Below, in pieces: positions 22,869 to 34,319 of a stretch of 64,000 bases of DNA. The translations under genes and the position numbers were made by a program. The DNA comes from Saposhnikovia divaricata (lineage: Eukaryota > Streptophyta > Magnoliopsida > Apiales > Apiaceae). The stretch's first letter is position 1. Every line of letters begins with the position of its first letter. Location of the stretch: NCBI GenBank assembly GCA_036435485.1, contig CM071595.1, forward strand, positions 106,322,580 through 106,386,579, read 5' to 3'. Below the pieces are notes generated by a model. That model did not search any database. It saw nothing but the letters and a program-made list of their open reading frames with translations, and was not told the DNA's origin.

Positions 22869-24032
22869 GGACTCAATAAAGGAAGAGGGCATTTTATTAC
22901 AACCTGACTACCATCGGAGAAAGAGAAAAGAAAAACAGAGAGAGAGTGGGTAAAAGAGACGAGTAAGGGCAGTGTGAGAGAGACGAGCAAGAACAGTGTT
23001 GGAAACGAAGAGAGGATGGAGTCTTCAGGGGTTAGCCTTAAGAATCAAAGAGCTTGTATGGGTTGAGGTTGGTATTCCAGCCTTTCTTTATCAAATAGAG
23101 AGAGACTAACGAAGACGAAGGTTTATTGGACATAACAAAAGTGAAGGGTTTCAAGGGATGAGGGCAATTGAAGTATAAACTATAAAAGATAAATGATTAA
23201 GTCATCAAGGGCAAGTCTTTTCCTCTACATCCTTTCCTTTGGTATTGTACTGTTCTTTGAATAATGATGTCTTTGGTTGATGCTTCTGCAATTGTTAGTT
23301 TTTTCGAGTTTTAATGTTGCTCAATTCTTTTGTACACATGTTTTCGATTCTATAACATTGTTAGAACTCTTTGAAAGTTTAGTCATGGCGGTACTTATTG
23401 ATGGACTCTGCTTGTTATCTCAAAATAATACAAAAGTGAGTCAGCTAATATTATCCGTAATATTTTCTTGTCTATGTTTCGTGTTTCTGTTGAATTGATT
23501 ATCATGCCTTTTGGCAATTAAGAGAGTGTAAAACCCTCATTTCCAATTTACGGCTTAAGGGAAATTAGGGTGTGGCTAAATGATGGTAATAAGGCGCTAA
23601 TGATGGAATATATGCATGTCACAACTTGATGGCCACTAGAGATGATCACTCTAGTAAATGAAGGATAATTCTCGAGTAACTGATGGATAATTCTCGAGTA
23701 AACGAAGGATAATTTTCGAGTACTCTGTTTTCCTTATTTGTAGTTTAACGATGATATTGACCATCTTTGTTACTTGTGAAACTGTCATTTCCTATCTATT
23801 TTCCCAATAGACTTGTTGAGCATTGTAATGCTCATATTTGTGGTGTTTGTTAATTTTTAGAAAAGAGTCTAAGCTTCACAAATAGTGGGAAAGAAGCACA
23901 CGCAAGATGGGTAGGCTAATGTTTACCTACTTTTGATTGCTATAAAATCTGGAAAGGTGAAGTATAGGTGCCATGATTGATAAAAAGGAATTTGCGTCAG
24001 GATATGAGTGATCTTTTGTACAAGTGGTAGTG
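22869..24032. other. Spacer without a recognisable gene
   Basis: Contains a purine-rich stretch (about 22915-23010, AGAGAGA-type) and a hydrophobic 73-codon frame (23277-23498) with no recognisable family. A 22-bp minisatellite lies at 23651-23718. Confidence 0.45.
23651..23718. repeat. 22-bp minisatellite, three copies
   Basis: Units of the form GAGTAAACGAAGGATAATTC follow each other three times with two or three changes each. Confidence 0.75.
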
Positions 24033-24096
24033 AAAGTTGACCTCTGTAGTTGATTCACAATTTCCCAGATCTGCATATTTGCTGTGTTAGTCTTTA

Positions 24097-24108
24097 TGGT
24101 ATCAGAGC
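24097..24108 (+). other. copia-2 primer-binding site
   Basis: TGGTATCAGAGC, an exact match to the plant copia PBS for initiator tRNA-Met, follows the 64-bp LTR remnant. Confidence 0.9.
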
Positions 24109-24246
24109 CTTTTACATGCTTATTTGGTGTTTATTTTTTAGAATCAACCTAGATTTTTGTCATCTATCTCATTCATCCTTTCTCCATCTACTTTTCTTTT
24201 TTTTTTTTTTCAGATCTGAGAAAGTTTACGCCTTTGTTTACTCTTA

Positions 24247-26612
24247 ATGGCGAATGGTACGAGATTCACTTTCGCAAATATGCAAAATCCGTTGTTCATT
24301 CATCCATCAGATGGTCCCTTATCTGTTAGTGTCTCCAAGCTTCAGGGTGCTACGGACTACAGATCTTGGAAACGTTCTTTTGAAATACAGATCTCTGCAA
24401 AATGCAAGCTTGGTTTTTTGAATGGAACTGTTGCTAAAGATACAGCTGATGCAGTCCAAGCAGCTCAATGGGACACTTGTAATGATCTAGTCATTTCTTG
24501 GTTACACAACAATGTCTCTGATAGCATCAAACAGTCTATTCTATTCGTGAACTCTGCTTCTGAGGTATGGTCTCAACTAGAAAAATGCTTCCTACTGTGC
24601 AATGGTTCAAGAAAATACATGCTTAATCGAGACCTATTTGCTCTTAAACAAAACAACATGAAACTAAATGATTATTTTACTACCTTGAGTAGTCTCTGGG
24701 AGGAGATTGAATCCATGAATATCTTGCCTGTGGTTACTACTGTAGCCACAGATGTTACAAATTTCATATCTGCTAGTGAGAACAATAAGGCTGAGTCTCA
24801 TCTGTTTCAATTTTTAAATGGCCTTGATGATATATATGCTGCTATTCGTTCTCAACTTTTGATGCGTGACCCACTTCCTAGTGTTGAAGTTGCTTTTTCT
24901 ACTTTGCAACAAGAAGGATTTCAAAAGGATTTGTTTCATTTAGCTACTACAAATGTTGCTGCCGTGTATGAAAGGTCTCAAAATGAATATAAAGGTCCCC
25001 CTTGTCATGTCTGTGGTCAAAAAAATCATAGTGATGATAGATGTTGGACTGTCGTTGGCTACCCATGTTGGCATCGATAGTATAAAACATCCAATTCAAG
25101 GCCTGTTCCTAATGCCTCCAGACAACCTAGGCAAGCAAATAATGTTGTTTCAACTGCAGATATAAACTTGACTACTCAACAACTTCAAAAACTTTTAAAG
25201 ATGTTGCCTCATACTCCTGCTTCCAGTAGTGCCACCTCTATAACCGATGATGAGCTCGAACATTGTTTTTCTAGAATGGTGTCTTGTCACATGTCTACTG
25301 TTGATGACATGACCTGGATTGTCAATTCTGGTGCCAGTGATCACATGACCAACAGCCTTGCTAAACTTTGCAATGTCCAAACGGCTCATTTTGATTTAAT
25401 TATTAAGTTGCCAACAGGGGCAAGCACAAGAATAACTCATATTGGTAACTTAATAATGAAAAATGGTCTTATTCTAAAAAGGGTTCTTTATGTGCCCCAA
25501 TTTCAGCATAGTCTTCTATCTATTCACAGGTTGTCCCAAGACAACAGTTGTTGGTCAATTTTCATCCAGAAGGGTGCACTGTTATTGATGCTTCTACAAA
25601 ACAAACAAGATCTACTGGTGTTCTTCAGAATGGATTGTACTACCTCAAGGATTAATCTCCTTTGGTCAACTCTGTCTCAAAACACTTGATGTCTGACTAT
25701 GCCCTCTGGCACAAACATTTGGGTCATGCACCATTGACTAAACTAAGGTATATCCCTTTCCTTAAACATCATGCCTTGCCAATTGATAAAATATGTGTCA
25801 CCTGTCCCATGTCTAAATTTTGCTAAAATCTCGTTTGACTTGAGCATTTCACATGCTTCTGAAAAATTTGAGTTGATCCATGTGGACACATGGGGACCGT
25901 ATAAAGTAGCTACAAGGGCAAATATAAACACTTTCTGACCATATTAGATGATTACTCCAGAGTCACTTGGGTGTATCTTCTTCATCAAAAATCTGATTAC
26001 TTGTCAACCATGAAATCCTTCTATAACTATGTTGGTGTGAATTTTAAAAAGAAGGTACAGACCATACGGTCAGATAATGCAGCAGAGTTTAATAATGTTA
26101 ACTGCAAGCAGTATTATGCTGATAATGGTATTTTGCATCAAACGTCATGTGTCAATCGCCCACAACAAAATGCTCGTGTGGAACGAAGGCATAGATATGT
26201 TCTTGAAGTGGCTAGATGCCTTCGTTTTCAAGCTGGCCTGGCTTTGGAACACTGGGGTGAGTGTGTACTTGCTGCTGTCTATTTGATTAATCATCTTCTA
26301 ACACTGGTTTTGGGAAACAAAACACCATACGAAGCTTTGTTTGATAAACTGCCAGATTATAATCGTATAAAGGCTTATGGATGCTTGGCATTTGCTGCGA
26401 ATCCGTCTCACACTGGTGACAAATTTGGGTCAAGGGGAGTACCATGTGTGTTTGTTGGATATCCCTTCGCTCAAAAGGGTTATACTCTGTTAAATTTGAC
26501 AACCAAGAAAACCTTTATCTCTCGTGATGTGATTTTCCATGAATCAGTGTTTCCTCTTAATGGTGCAAGTCCAGACTCCTACATACATCCTACACCTGTG
26601 AATATGCCATAG
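24247..26612 (+). pseudogene. gag-pol: copia-2 gag, protease and integrase
   Basis: Gag (24247-25080, ATG in CTTAATGGCG) starts with the PF14244-type motif NPLFIHPSDGP and has a zinc knuckle CHVCGQKNHSDDRC (about 25006); a TAG at 25078 stops it. The same frame continues from 25168 into protease, where the active site reads VNSGASDHM, so the catalytic Asp of D-S-G is Asn. The frame is lost after 25689. Integrase resumes in another frame (25971-26612: VYLLHQKSDY, QTIRSDNAAEFN, then RPQQNARVERRHRYV), so the zinc domain (about 25700-25830) and the first catalytic Asp region are damaged. Confidence 0.88.
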
Positions 26613-26843
26613 ACCAGTGTCTATTGTCATGATGACATTGTGACTAATGAAGTGTAAACACATGATGCAACAGAGAACACCACCAATACTTCTCCAACAC
26701 CACCTGAAGTCAGAAGATCATCATGAACTTCACATAGACCTGCCTGGTTTGGATATTATGTAAAAAATGCTCAATCGTCTGCAAATGTGGTTAGTGTTGT
26801 TGATCTATCAATAGAAGATCAATTTTAATGTTTCTCTGCTAAC

Positions 26844-28458
26844 TTGACACTCAATACTGTTCCTACTAGCTTCAAACAAGCTGTGCAATGTGAGCAATGG
26901 AGAGAAGCAATGAACAAAGAGTTGATTACGTTGGAAGAAAATAGCACCTGGAAAATTACTAAACTTCCACCAGGCAAGAAATCCATTGCTTGCAAATGGA
27001 TTTTCAAGACAAAGTACAATCTTGATGGGTCAATTGAAAGGTACAAAGCGAGACTCGTTGTTTTTGGCTGTAAACAGGTCTATGGGGTTGATTATGCAGA
27101 GACTTTCACCCCAGTCATAAAATTAACAATAGTTCGTACTCTCTTGGCTGTGACAACGATACAAGGATGGACAACTGTGCAATTGGATGTTTCCAACGCC
27201 TTCCTAAATGGAGATCTTGATGAAATCGTGTACATGAAATTTCCTCAAGGATATACTGGAATGGGATCACGAATTGTTGCTGAATCAATTTCTTTTGTAA
27301 AGTGGTCGACTGGTGAATGGGTGTGTCAACTTTTAAAGTCATTGTATGGGCTTAAACAAGCACCTCGTCAATGGTTCAGCAAATTATCTGAAGTGTTACT
27401 GACTTTGGGTTATGAACAGTCAAAAACCGATTACAGTTTGTTTACTAAGACCTATGGTACACTCATTACTTTGGTTCTTGTTTACGTTGATGACCTTCTT
27501 ATTTCTGGAAACAGTGAAGCTGAAATTAAGTATCTCAAAGTAATGTTGGCAAAACAGTTCCACATGAAAGACCTTAGTCCAGCAAGTTATTTTTTGGTTC
27601 TAGAAATAATTACTCGCTCATCAACTGGTTTCTTTGTTTCTCAGAAGAAATACACTCTGGATCTTCTACATGAATTTGGTGTGACAAACTCTTCTCCTCT
27701 TAAATTACCCTTGGATTCACACCTGAAGTTGACACCAACGACTGGAACACCCCTAACAGACCCTCACCCGTATCAAAGGTTGATTGGAAAACTCATATAT
27801 TTAACAGTGACTCGTCCTGATATTGTTTTTGCTGTGCACACTTTGAGCAAATTTATGGACCATCCTACTGATGCTCATCTTCAAACAGCAAAGAAACTAC
27901 TTCGTTATCTGTTGGGCAATCCATCTCAAGGTGTTCTCCTAGCCTCTACCTCCAGTCGTCACATACAAGCATACTCAGACAGCGATTGGGCAAACTATCC
28001 AGTGATTCGTCATTCAGCTTCTGGATTCTGTCTACTTCTGGGTGATTCTCCTGTCAGCTGGCAAACTAAGAAACAACAGGTCGTTGCTCGTTCAACTGCT
28101 GAAGCAGAATATCGCTCCATGGCATTAACAGCTTGTGAAATTACATGGCTATCAGCTCTACTTAAAGACATGGGTCTCTCCTCATTACCTCCTGCAGTCT
28201 TGAACTGTGACAATATGGTAGTACTCTCTATTGCAGCAAACCCGGTGATTCATGCTAGCTAGAACCAAACACATCGAAGTGGATTGCCACTTCATTCGAG
28301 ACAAAGTGAAAGCTGGGAAAATCAAAATGGCTCATGTTCCCTCTGGTTCCCAACTGGCAGACATACTGACTAAACCTCTCTCTGTGAAGCAACACTACCA
28401 TCTTCTTAACAAGCTTGGAGCTTCCATTGCACCTCCAGCTCAGCTTGAAGGGGAGTAA
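26844..28458 (+). pseudogene. pol: copia-2 reverse transcriptase and RNase H
   Basis: Open frame 26844-28262 with KWIFKTKYNLDG, QLDVSNAFLNGDL, SLYGLKQAPRQWF, YVDDLLIS (about 27484) and RNase H YSDSDWANYP and AEAEYRSM. A stop at 28260 and a frameshift precede the C-terminal piece (28252-28458) with ADILTKPL. An additional stretch (about 27255-27310, SRIVAESISFVKWS) sits between the PQGY and KSLYGLKQAP blocks. Confidence 0.9.
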
Positions 28459-28758
28459 TGCAGAATGTTTACGTTGCTACTGTGCCACCTCACTGTGACA
28501 CCTCATTTTATTCCCATGCACCTGCAGGATCACTCCCTCAATAAATGTCTTTATTGTCCTCTAGCTAGTTTGTTTAGTTATGTTGCTATGAGGTCTTAGT
28601 TATCATTTCCATTTCCTAGTTTGTTGCTTGTTTGTTCCTTTTGTCACCTATATGTATGGAGGCTGTAATGATTGAATGGTATGAATGAATGATTAAAGTT
28701 GACCTCTGTAGTTGATTCACAATTTCCCAGATCTGCATATTTGCTCTGTTAGTCTTTA
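28459..28758 (+). repeat. copia-2 3' LTR (~300 bp)
   Basis: It begins TGCAGAATG right after the polyprotein stop TAA and the purine run GAAGGGGAG. The right limit is set by the end of identity with 24033-24096. The end does not read CA, so the limit is approximate. Confidence 0.75.
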
Positions 28759-28950
28759 GAAATTACTAAAGTTTTGTTAGTTAGAACCTTATATTTTTTT
28801 GTAGTCGCTGTTATGTATAGTTGCGGACCTTGGGACCTTACTGAATTATATAATATTGTAATGAACTAAACTTGAATGTTTTAGTTCTTTTATTTAGTAA
28901 AATCTGGTGAATTTGAGGGTGTTACAATAACAATAATTTACGAAAGTTCC

Positions 28951-29442
28951 TGTTAGGCCGAATACACAGATTATAATCAACTAAATATGAGAGAATAACA
29001 ATAATTTCTTAAATAACTTTAAAAACTGTTTGGAATTAACTTCTCTCTCAGTGATGTAAAATATCACAGAGAGCTGCTTAGGTTACAATGAAAAAATATT
29101 GTGTTACACGATCGATACCCTTCTAGGGTTAACCTAACTGTATTTATAAAGATATACAGCTACTTACAATCGATAATTGATTCTCCTATAAATCAGCTAT
29201 ACAAATATTATCAATTATGATTGCTACACGTCTTTCTAGTCAGCACGACTTCCTTTGACAGCTATCCAATCTTCAAAGATATCGCTTCCATAATTATCTC
29301 CAATAATTCTGTTACTGACCAGCAAACGCTTCTGTTCAACAGAGTTTAGCTGCTTCCTCTCGTCGGCGTATAGCAAACTCTGTCTAGCTTCCAACTGTCA
29401 GAGTTTAACTAAACATATTAACCATATCAATTATATTTAACA
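28951..29442 (-). mobile_element. Solo LTR (492 bp), copia-like
   Basis: The segment starts TGTTAGGCCG and ends TATTTAACA, with a perfect 5-bp target duplication GTTCC (28946-28950 and 29443-29447). The minus strand carries a TATA-like CTTTATAAATACAG, giving the orientation. There is no internal domain, PBS or second LTR, as expected after LTR-LTR recombination. It does not match the LTRs of copia-1 or copia-2. Confidence 0.85.
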
Positions 29443-29599
29443 GTTCCAAACTCCATAAATAATGTGCTAACACCTGTCAACCACCAATAATCAACTTGGT
29501 CAAAATTAAGATTCATTCGTTGACTCCAAGTTTATAGGTGTACAGGTCCCTTCAGACTTTCAATATATCATATTTCTTACAGTATTCTCTTGTTAAAAG

Positions 29600-31716
29600 A
29601 TGTAACTAGAGACCTATAAAACATCTTTAAATCTTCTTGTTTGGTTCTTTTATCTTCATTCCTTTGAAATCCATTTGTATGAAGGAACTGACATCATAAA
29701 TGTTGGCCAGACTCTATCCGGAAACCAAACAATATCCTCAGAAGATGGGACGTTTGAACTAGGATTTTTCGCACCGGGTATGTCCCAAAACTATTACATT
29801 GAATATGGTACAATTTTGATACCAAAACAGTTGTGTGGGTAGCGAACACAAACCACCCTATATCTGATCCTTACAGTTCAGAACTAAAACTCTTAGCAAA
29901 TGGAAATCTCGGTCTACTAAATGAGTCAAGAATACAAATTTGGTCCTCAAATGCCACTACAACAACAGATAATTCAAGTTTAGCCATCCTACTTGATAAT
30001 GGTAACTTTGTGACATGAGATAATCAAGATTTGTCTGATGTCATATGGCAAAGTTTTGATTACCCAACAGACACTTGGCTTCCTGGTGGAAAAGCTGGAT
30101 ATAACAAAATAAAGAAAGAAAAGATTTATTTAAGTCCATGGAAAAATGTAAAAAATCCAGCCGTTGGTCTTTTGTCATTGGAGGTGGAAATACCTAGACG
30201 AAGTTATAATTTATCCTCTGATAGGACTAGACAGTTTTGGTCTTCAGGTTAGTGGACAGGAACAAGTTTGGAGTGTGTGTTAGAATTTGAAGATAAAGCT
30301 TATATTTCAAACTTTGAATATCTTTCCATTTTGAATGAGAGCATCTTCACCAATGATATTGCTGGCGGTTAATGATTAATGTGACGGGAAAATGTAGGCA
30401 GTTCACGTGGAGAGAGAATCGTGTTGAGCGCAAATGGTTTGCGTACTGGGTGTGGCCAGACCAATGTAGACGAAAGAACTTGTGTGGTTATTATAGGGAA
30501 TGCAATCAGTCGAAAGAACCTTATTGCAGTTGTTTGTAAGAGTATAAAAATTACAGTACTGATGGGTGCATTTTGATATCAGAAGAAGAAAGAGAAGATA
30601 GAGATCATAGCCAGACTAGGATTTGGATTGTTGTAGGATCTGTTAGAGGGTTAATTACTTTGCTTGGCATGGTAACATTATTTATCTTGCAATTGAGGAA
30701 ACGAAAAGTGGGAAGATATAATAGGGCAGCAGGGAATCTGATGTTGATCAAGTAAAAAGACCTCAGAAAATCAACCAAGAACTTCTCAGAAAAGCTTGGA
30801 GAAGGTGGATTTGGCTAAGTTTTTAAAGGGACCCTACAAATTTCTAGAGCTATAGCAGTTAAAAGGCTGACGAATTTAAAGCAAGGAGAGAAGCAATTTT
30901 GTGCAGAAGTGAGCACAATTGGGCAAATTCAGCATGTCAACCTTGTTCACCTGCAAGGATTTTGCATAGAAGGTGAAAAAAGACTGTTAGTTTTTTATTA
31001 CATGAAAAATGGTTGTCTTGAAAATCAATTATTTCGTGAAAAATCCAATGTTTTAATAAGATTGGAAAGCAAGGCAAGAAATTATGATTGGAATATTTAG
31101 ATGGTTAAATTATCTCCACGAGAAATGCAGGGATTGTATCATACATTGTGATATTAAGCCTGATAACATTTTGTTTAAAAATGATGAATTTAACGCCAAA
31201 ATTGCTGATTTTGGCCTAGCCAAGCTTCTTGGCCGAGAGTACAACCATGTCTTGACAAAAATTAAAGGAACAAGGGGATATCTTGCACCAGAATGGATAT
31301 TAAACGAGGCCATCACTGCAAAGGTAGATGATTATAGCTATGGAAAATTGTTGGTTGAGATTATATCAGGGAGGAAAAATATGGAGTTACTAGTTGATGG
31401 TGACTATTTTTCGGCTCTAGTTGCAAAGAAATTAAGTGAAGGGGAAGAAGTATTAACGCAGTTCTTAGATAAAAGATTGAAAGGTGAAGCAAATTTATGC
31501 GAATTGGCCAGAGCTTGCAAAGTAGTTTGTTGGTGCATTCAAGATGATGAGAAGGATAGGCCTAATATGGGGACTGTAATACAGATTCTAGATGGCCTTT
31601 CAGAAGTGGGGATTCCACCAATTCCTCGATTGCTTCTTGCATTTATAAAGAAAGATATATCTCAATCCATAACGCTTGAGAATAGCACATTCTGCACAAC
31701 TTCATTCATGTCTTAG
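29600..31716 (+). pseudogene. G-type-lectin S-receptor-like kinase, copy A (At2g19130-like)
   Basis: Such receptors have a signal peptide, a bulb-lectin domain, an S-locus glycoprotein/PAN region, one membrane helix and a cytosolic Ser/Thr kinase. Copy A shows the lectin start (GQTLSGNQTISSEDGTFELG, about 29704), WVANTNHPISDPY (29836), VIWQSFDYPTDTWLPGG (about 30040), an extracellular Cys-rich stretch, the helix RIWIVVGSVRGLITLLGMVTL (about 30615) and kinase motifs GEGGFG, IAVKRL, HCDIKPDN (non-RD), ADFGLAKLLGRE and LAPEW. Lesions: codon 2 is TAA, with further stops near 30018, 30252 and 30372 and frameshifts including one near 31080. The frame 31084-31716 keeps the C-terminal kinase lobe intact. 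Confidence 0.92.
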
Positions 31717-31938
31717 AGATATGTCTGTATATGTTCTTTTATTCTAGCAAAAATGTTGATGTAGAATATCCTCATTGTAAGTCGATTTGCTTCTGCTATC
31801 AAGAGATATGTAGAGATACGAGGCATTGCTTAGCTCAGAGTGATTGGTGTGCTTCCTCTGTTCGTCTTGGCATCAAAGTTGAGGAGTAAAATTTAATAAG
31901 TTTTTCAATTAAAAATTTAACAAATTTCATAACAAGTA

Positions 31939-32296
31939 CTCCCTCAGTCTCTTTTTACTTTTCCGATTTGCTGAATGACACAGGTTTTAAGAAACCTGTT
32001 CCTCTTTTCTAACAACCCACGGGATTGAAGCAAGTTACAGCATGGTGTATTAAAGCAAGTTGCCGTGACTTGAAGTCACAGTGGCAACGTGGAAGAAATA
32101 TATTGTTAAATATTGTTTTTTATGGAGTAGTGGATATTGAATATTATTTTTTATAGAGTAGTGGGTATTGAATATTGTTTTTTTATGAAATAGTGGGTAT
32201 TGAATATTATTTTTTTATGGCTTAAAATAGAAATAGGAAAAGTTATTTGAATTATCTTAAAAGAAAAGTAGGAAAATTATTAGGAGACGAGGGGAG
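31939..32296. mobile_element. Stowaway-type MITE (358 bp)
   Basis: CTCCCTCAGTCTC at the left and its imperfect inverse GAGACGAGGGGAG at the right, flanked by TA (31937-31938, 32297-32298). It carries internal repeats of GGGTATTGAATATT and is related, in opposite orientation, to the MITE at 32640-33050. Confidence 0.85.
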
Positions 32297-32639
32297 TAAT
32301 AGTTTAGAATGGATTTCAGTAGACACTTGGCCACAACGACCTTAGCACACGCAAGAATCCTTTCTTGGATTATATTAATGAAACGTGTTGTAAAGTTAGA
32401 AAATTATGAGTACAGTAAGTCAAACTTTTACAACAAACCAATAAACGATTAGCATACTAGAGCATCTCCGATAGAGGTTGCTACAAAGGTTGTTAACCAT
32501 TGATAAATTATCAATATATTAATTTTTTATTTTCTCATTCATACACATCATTGTTGGCAATTTTTATAAAAAATTGCTCTAATAGTTGGCAACCACAAAG
32601 TTGCCAATGTGGTCCCGTACTTAAATTAGAAAAATGATA

Positions 32640-33050
32640 CTTCCTCCGTCTCTTAATACTTTCCTTTTAAGGTAATTCAAATAACTTTTCATGTTTCTAT
32701 TTTAAGCCACAAAAAATAATATTCAATACCCACTATTCCACTTACCACTCCTTAAAAACAATATTCAATACTCACTACTACATCCACTACTCCTTAAAAA
32801 TAATATTTAATACCCACTACTCCACCCACTACTCCTTAAAAATAATATTCAATACCCACTACTCCTTAAAAATAATATTCAATACCCACGACTCCACCCA
32901 CTACTCCAAAAAAAACAATATTCAATACCCACTATTCCTAAAAAATAATATTCAATACCCACTACTCCATAAAAAAATAATATTCATTACCCATTATCTT
33001 AAAACCCGTGTCATTCAGCAAATAGGAAAAGTTTTTTGTGACGGAAGGAG
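32640..33050. mobile_element. Stowaway-type MITE with internal minisatellite (411 bp)
   Basis: CTTCCTCCGTCTC at the left and GACGGAAGGAG at the right, flanked by TA. The interior is an array of about eight variable units containing AATAATATTCAATACCCACT (32716-32985), compared with about four in the sister copy at 31939-32296. Confidence 0.85.
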
Positions 33051-33077
33051 TATAACACAAGGAGATAATATAATAGT

Positions 33078-33113
<36 letters not shown>

Positions 33114-33115
<2 letters not shown>

Positions 33116-33495
33116 TAGCGTTCAAATATAAACCAACCTTAGAATAGAAACTAGAAACCTACACTAAATAAATTATATTTCATTTATTTTAATGGCCCCG
33201 CTAGGGGCACCTTCACAAAAAACGTTTAAAATTCTTTGCTCTATTCAACAAAAATATAAAAAAAAATTAAAAAAAATTTAAAAAAAAAGTTACTTTTCAC
33301 GTGACATATCATCACGTGAACAGTAACTTTTTTTTTAAATTTTTTTATTTTTTTATATTTTTGTTGAATAGATACAATAATTTTAAACATTTTTTGTATT
33401 GGAGTACCCCTAATTTGGTCATTAGATTAGCTTCAAATATTTAATTTAGTTTTAGTTTCTAGTTTTTATTTTAAGTTAGTTTCTATTAGAACAAG

Positions 33496-33499
<4 letters not shown>
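33114..33499. mobile_element. Palindromic MITE between two TA microsatellites
   Basis: Flanked by (TA)n runs at about 33080-33112 and 33500-33530. Ends pair imperfectly (GTTCAAATATAAACCAAC against the inverse of GTTAGTTTCTATTAGAAC). The centre is a near-perfect hairpin: AGTTACTTTTCACGTGAC, a short loop, then ATCACGTGAACAGTAACT, with A/T runs continuing the stem. Each arm contains a CACGTG. Confidence 0.65.
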
Positions 33500-33533
<34 letters not shown>

Positions 33534-33850
33534 TTTTAGCTAATTTGGGAAGTTGCTAACTTTTGGTAACATTGGTTAGTAACCTTTTGGCAACCTCCCA
33601 ACTCCAATAAGTAGGCAACCAAAAATGTCATGCCACGTCTACCCCTATTGGAAATGCTGTTAAGCAAAGTAAAAAATTTTTATCTACTTGATCAAGAATA
33701 TGAGTTTGTTTACTCCAAGTTTTTCCAAGGTAAATATAAAGGCTTCAGAATTGCATATCGTATCTCCTTGCAGTCCCACTTTTGGTATTTGATTTCTTAT
33801 ACTCTTGAAAGATAAGATTTAAAATTTTCATCTACTTGACCAAGTAAAAG

Positions 33851-34045
33851 ATGCACCTGAAGACTAGCAAAACATCCTTAAATTCTCTTGTTTTCCCTTT
33901 CTCTTCTTTTCTTTAACTTCATCTCTATGAAGGAACCGATGTCTTTGGAGTTGGTCAGACTCTCTCCGGAAACCAAACGATGTCCTCGAAGAATGGGACA
34001 TTTGGACTAGGTTTCTTCACACGAGGTGAGTCACAAACTATTACA
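33851..34045 (+). pseudogene. 5' fragment of an S-receptor-like kinase
   Basis: A third copy of the 5' end of the kinase genes: ATG at 33851, a hydrophobic leader broken by TAA, then LYEGTDVFGVGQTLSGNQTM and NGTFGLGFF. Similarity ends near 34045, before the WVAN motif. It sits about 470 bp upstream of copy B, consistent with tandem duplication and partial loss. Confidence 0.8.
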
Positions 34046-34319
34046 TTAATGATATAAACTTTAGATACATGTTGTAAATTTAAAAGTTTCTCAGTGTTGT
34101 AAACCCTATTTCAAAAAAAAAACGTTAATTATAATAAGTATGCAATGTGAGATTTTTTTAAAGATATTTTATCATTTTTCTGAAATTTCAAACTACATAC
34201 ATAATCAACCACCAATAAGCAATTTTACCAAGGATAAGTGCCGTTGACTCCGAAGTTTATATATGTACACTTGCCTTCCAATTTTCATGTCATGTCTCAC
34301 AGTATCCCCTTGTTATAAG

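Larger units (their letters stand above)
24033..28758 (+). mobile_element. copia-2: degenerate Ty1/copia element with truncated 5' LTR
   Basis: A perfect initiator-tRNA PBS, gag-to-RNase H in copia order and a PPT are present. The 3' LTR is about 300 bp (28459-28758), but only its last 64 bp (24033-24096, 63 of 64 identical) remains at the 5' end. Several stops and frameshifts break the polyprotein. No target duplication was found. Confidence 0.9.
32461..33658. mobile_element. Composite MITE holding two nested MITEs
   Basis: The left end AGCATCTCCGATAGAGGTTG and the inverted right end AGCATTTCCAATAGGGGT match at most positions. Subterminal TTGGCAACC-type motifs occur on both sides. The MITE at 32640-33050 and the palindromic element at 33114-33499 lie inside. 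No clear target duplication, so the family is not assigned. Confidence 0.45.

Noticed and set aside
23277..23498. 73-codon hydrophobic frame
   Set aside because: AT-rich spacer, no recognisable family, no nearby exon or promoter; hydrophobicity follows from T-rich codons.
33080..33530. Long TA runs considered as origins or structural elements
   Set aside because: Simple TA microsatellites flanking a palindromic MITE are enough to explain them.
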